Source: an uncultured Balneolaceae bacterium (GTDB lineage: Bacteria > Bacteroidota > Rhodothermia > Balneolales > Balneolaceae). From it: DNA of 8,594 bases. Of this stretch, positions 6,642-8,594 are shown one piece after another. Numbering within the stretch: position 1 is the stretch's first letter; each line of letters starts with the position of its first letter. The position numbers and the translations under genes were made by a program. The DNA lies in assembly GCA_938003885.1 (NCBI GenBank), contig CALKWT010000151.1, positions 1-8,594 of the forward strand. The letters are read 5' to 3'. The notes under the pieces were generated by a model that worked only from the letters and a program-made list of their open reading frames with translations, was not told where the DNA came from and searched no databases.

Positions 6642-8594
6642 AAGAAAAAAGAAAACACCGTTATTTAAAAATTTCGATACAAGCAGAAAAATGGAGATAA
6701 CCGGAGTACTGGTTATGGCCATATCCGTTCTGCTTTTTTTAAGTATCGTTTCCTATCACCCGGAGGACTTTGCCCTCGTTAAACAGCTCTCCGGGAAAGA
6801 GGCGGGCCAGGCATCCCATAACTGGCTCAATGTAGCCGGTGCATATATCGCCTATCTGTTTGTCTACACCATGTTCGGCTACGTAAGTGTCATCATTCCG
6901 GTACTGCTGGGAGTGACAGGCTGGAGCATCTTCCGGTCGGACGATTTAAACAATCTGAAATGGCCGGTGATCTACGGGTTATGGATGATGCTGCTGATCT
7001 CGGTAACACTGGGATGGTTTCATGCCGGGCCTGACTACTTCTCACTCGAATGGGCTGGAAACTTAGGAGTTTTCATCGCTGAACAACTGCAGGCGTACCT
7101 TGGGGTGGGATCTATCATCCTGCTGACGGTCTTCCTGTTGGTCTCAGTCATGGTCATCGTAGACCGCGATCTGCAGCGAACCATGGACCGCCCGAAAGAG
7201 TGGATCGATGCATTGAAGAAAAAAAGGGCTCTCTCCAAAGAGAAAAAGAAGGCAGATCAGGCGATTCAGGCCAGGCAGGATGCCGAAGAAGCGGAGCGAT
7301 TGTCTGTCCAGAGAGCCCGTACGCAGGCGGGCGGGCCCAGCAGTGAGATTGATGACATCCTGAAACGATCCGAGGTTGAAGATCGCCAGAGAGAGCTGGA
7401 GCGAAGAAAGGAGGCTGAAGAAATGAGTTCCCGCCCTCCCCGGGCCATTCTGGAGCGCCCTGAAACGGGAGCATCCGGCATGAGCCAAGCCGCAGAAGGG
7501 GATGAAGAGGCAGCTCTTTCCCCGGACGATGATGATCTGGAGATGTCGGTATTTGTCGGGCAAGGAGAGCAGGAGGCCGATGCCAGAGAGCTGGAGAGGC
7601 AAAACAAGGTGAAAGCGAAAGAGATGCCCGTCATCAAGTACAAATTTCCCGGGATTGATCTGCTCGACAGCCCCCCGAATGACGGGAATGAGGTGGATAT
7701 GGAAGAGATCCGGCTCAATAAGAAAATAATTCTGGATAAGCTCCGGCGCCACAAGATTGAAATTCTAAGCATCAATGCCATCGTCGGGCCGACGGTAACC
7801 CTCTATGAACTGGAGCCGGCCCCGGATGTAAAGATCAGCAAGATCGAAAGTTATGCCAGCGATCTGAAGATGGCGACCGCCGCGCACGGGCTGCGGATCA
7901 TTGCCCCCATTCCGGGTCGTTCGGCGGTGGGTATCGAGGTGCCGAACAAAACCAGGGAGACCGTCTATATCAAATCGGTCATCAACACCAAGAAGTTTGT
8001 TGAAACCCCTTACCACCTCCCGGTGGCCATGGGGAAGACCATTGAGAATGAGGTGTTTATGATCGATCTGACCCGGATGCCCCACCTGCTGATTGCAGGT
8101 GCAACCGGATCGGGTAAATCGGTCGGAATCAATACGATCATTACCTGTCTGCTCTATAAGTGTCATCCGGACAACCTGAAATTTGTTCTGATTGACCCCA
8201 AGAAAATTGAACTCTCCCTCTACCGCAATATCCAGAACCATTTTCTGGCGGTCTTGCCAGGTTCAGATGAGCCGATTGTAACCGACACCAGCCAGGCGTT
8301 GGAGACCCTGCAGAGTGTCACCATGGAGATGGATGAGAGGTATGACCTTCTGAAAATGGCGATGGTGAGAGATATCCGTGCATACAACGAGAAGTTTGAC
8401 AGCGGGGAGCTGGATGAAGAGTTAGGGCACCGGCACTTGCCCTACATTGTGGTTATTATTGACGAGCTGGCGGACCTGATGATGACGGCCGGCAAGCAGA
8501 TTGAGGAGCCGATCGCCCGAATCGCTCAGCTTGCAAGAGCGATAGGCATCCATCTGGTTGTTGCAACGCAGCGGCCATCCGTGAACGTAATCAC
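6634..8594 (+). CDS. ftsK: FtsK/SpoIIIE-type DNA translocase (3' partial)
   Basis: This membrane-anchored motor pumps the chromosome terminus through the division septum. The ATG at 6634 sits inside comB (8-base overlap) and starts a basic N-terminus (MAKRKKKTP). The frame runs off the window after 653 codons. Hydrophobic segments: about 22-41, a long stretch 64-97 that may hold two helices, 111-129 and 158-176, consistent with the four-helix FtsK anchor. A charged linker from about 180 to 330 is rich in E, K, R and Q (coiled-coil-like around 190-285), followed by an acidic patch SPDDDDLEMS. The motor then begins: FPGIDLLD near 350, PTVTLYELEPAPDVK near 390, the Walker A GATGSGKS at 489-496, DPKKIELSLY near 520, the Walker B IIDELADLMM at about 608-617 and ARIAQLARAIGIHLVVATQR near 630. 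The C-terminal end of the motor and the gamma DNA-reading domain lie beyond the window. Confidence 0.97.
   Translation, partial: MAKRKKKTPLFKNFDTSRKMEITGVLVMAISVLLFLSIVSYHPEDFALVKQLSGKEAGQASHNWLNVAGAYIAYLFVYTMFGYVSVIIPVLLGVTGWSIFRSDDLNNLKWPVIYGLWMMLLISVTLGWFHAGPDYFSLEWAGNLGVFIAEQLQAYLGVGSIILLTVFLLVSVMVIVDRDLQRTMDRPKEWIDALKKKRALSKEKKKADQAIQARQDAEEAERLSVQRARTQAGGPSSEIDDILKRSEVEDRQRELERRKEAEEMSSRPPRAILERPETGASGMSQAAEGDEEAALSPDDDDLEMSVFVGQGEQEADARELERQNKVKAKEMPVIKYKFPGIDLLDSPPNDGNEVDMEEIRLNKKIILDKLRRHKIEILSINAIVGPTVTLYELEPAPDVKISKIESYASDLKMATAAHGLRIIAPIPGRSAVGIEVPNKTRETVYIKSVINTKKFVETPYHLPVAMGKTIENEVFMIDLTRMPHLLIAGATGSGKSVGINTIITCLLYKCHPDNLKFVLIDPKKIELSLYRNIQNHFLAVLPGSDEPIVTDTSQALETLQSVTMEMDERYDLLKMAMVRDIRAYNEKFDSGELDEELGHRHLPYIVVIIDELADLMMTAGKQIEEPIARIAQLARAIGIHLVVATQRPSVNVI

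Noticed and set aside
7144..7781. Long - strand open frames opposite ftsK (up to about 200 codons).
   Set aside because: They are antisense shadows of a clearly coding, conserved ftsK frame.

Overview
The window most likely comes from the Bacteroidota/Balneolota/Rhodothermota (FCB) side of the bacterial tree. A secreted protein ends in a domain that looks like a type IX secretion (T9SS) sorting signal. The Mrp protein has the cysteine-poor form I associate with Bacteroidota. Shine-Dalgarno sequences are weak or absent before most genes. One promoter candidate resembles the Bacteroidota TTG / TAnnTTTG type. The exact phylum is inference; Balneolota is my best guess.

Left part (1-3155, + strand): two genes for secreted proteins. 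The first, cut by the window edge, is a member of the alginate-lyase-like polysaccharide lyase family. A 232-base stretch follows its stop with no normal start of its own; it reads as a possible frame-disrupted C-terminal tail. Next is a 571-residue secreted zinc-metalloprotease-like protein with a signal peptide, an HEIGH motif, a choice-of-anchor/ASH-type beta domain and a T9SS type A C-terminal domain. Together they suggest a small extracellular polymer-degrading locus.

Middle (3177-4799): mrp, the Fe-S cluster carrier/P-loop ATPase, lies on the - strand and converges on the protease gene with only 21 bases between them. Upstream of it, about 490 bases separate mrp from the divergent gcvT. 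This gap has no convincing gene but holds one plausible promoter that would give gcvT a leader of about 180 bases.

Right part (4800-8594, + strand): a tightly packed set of gcvT (glycine cleavage T protein), comB (2-phosphosulfolactate phosphatase family) and ftsK (DNA translocase, cut by the window end). gcvT and comB abut with no gap, and comB and ftsK overlap by 8 bases, so the three are probably co-transcribed and translationally coupled. Their functions (one-carbon metabolism, sulfonate metabolism, chromosome segregation) are not obviously related; the cluster looks like a housekeeping arrangement.

I see no CRISPR array, tRNA, rRNA, insertion sequence or clear defence system. Nothing here is a strong candidate for a wholly new system. 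The points most worth checking are the divergent metalloprotease, the broken-looking tail of the lyase gene and the Mrp protein with no cysteines.
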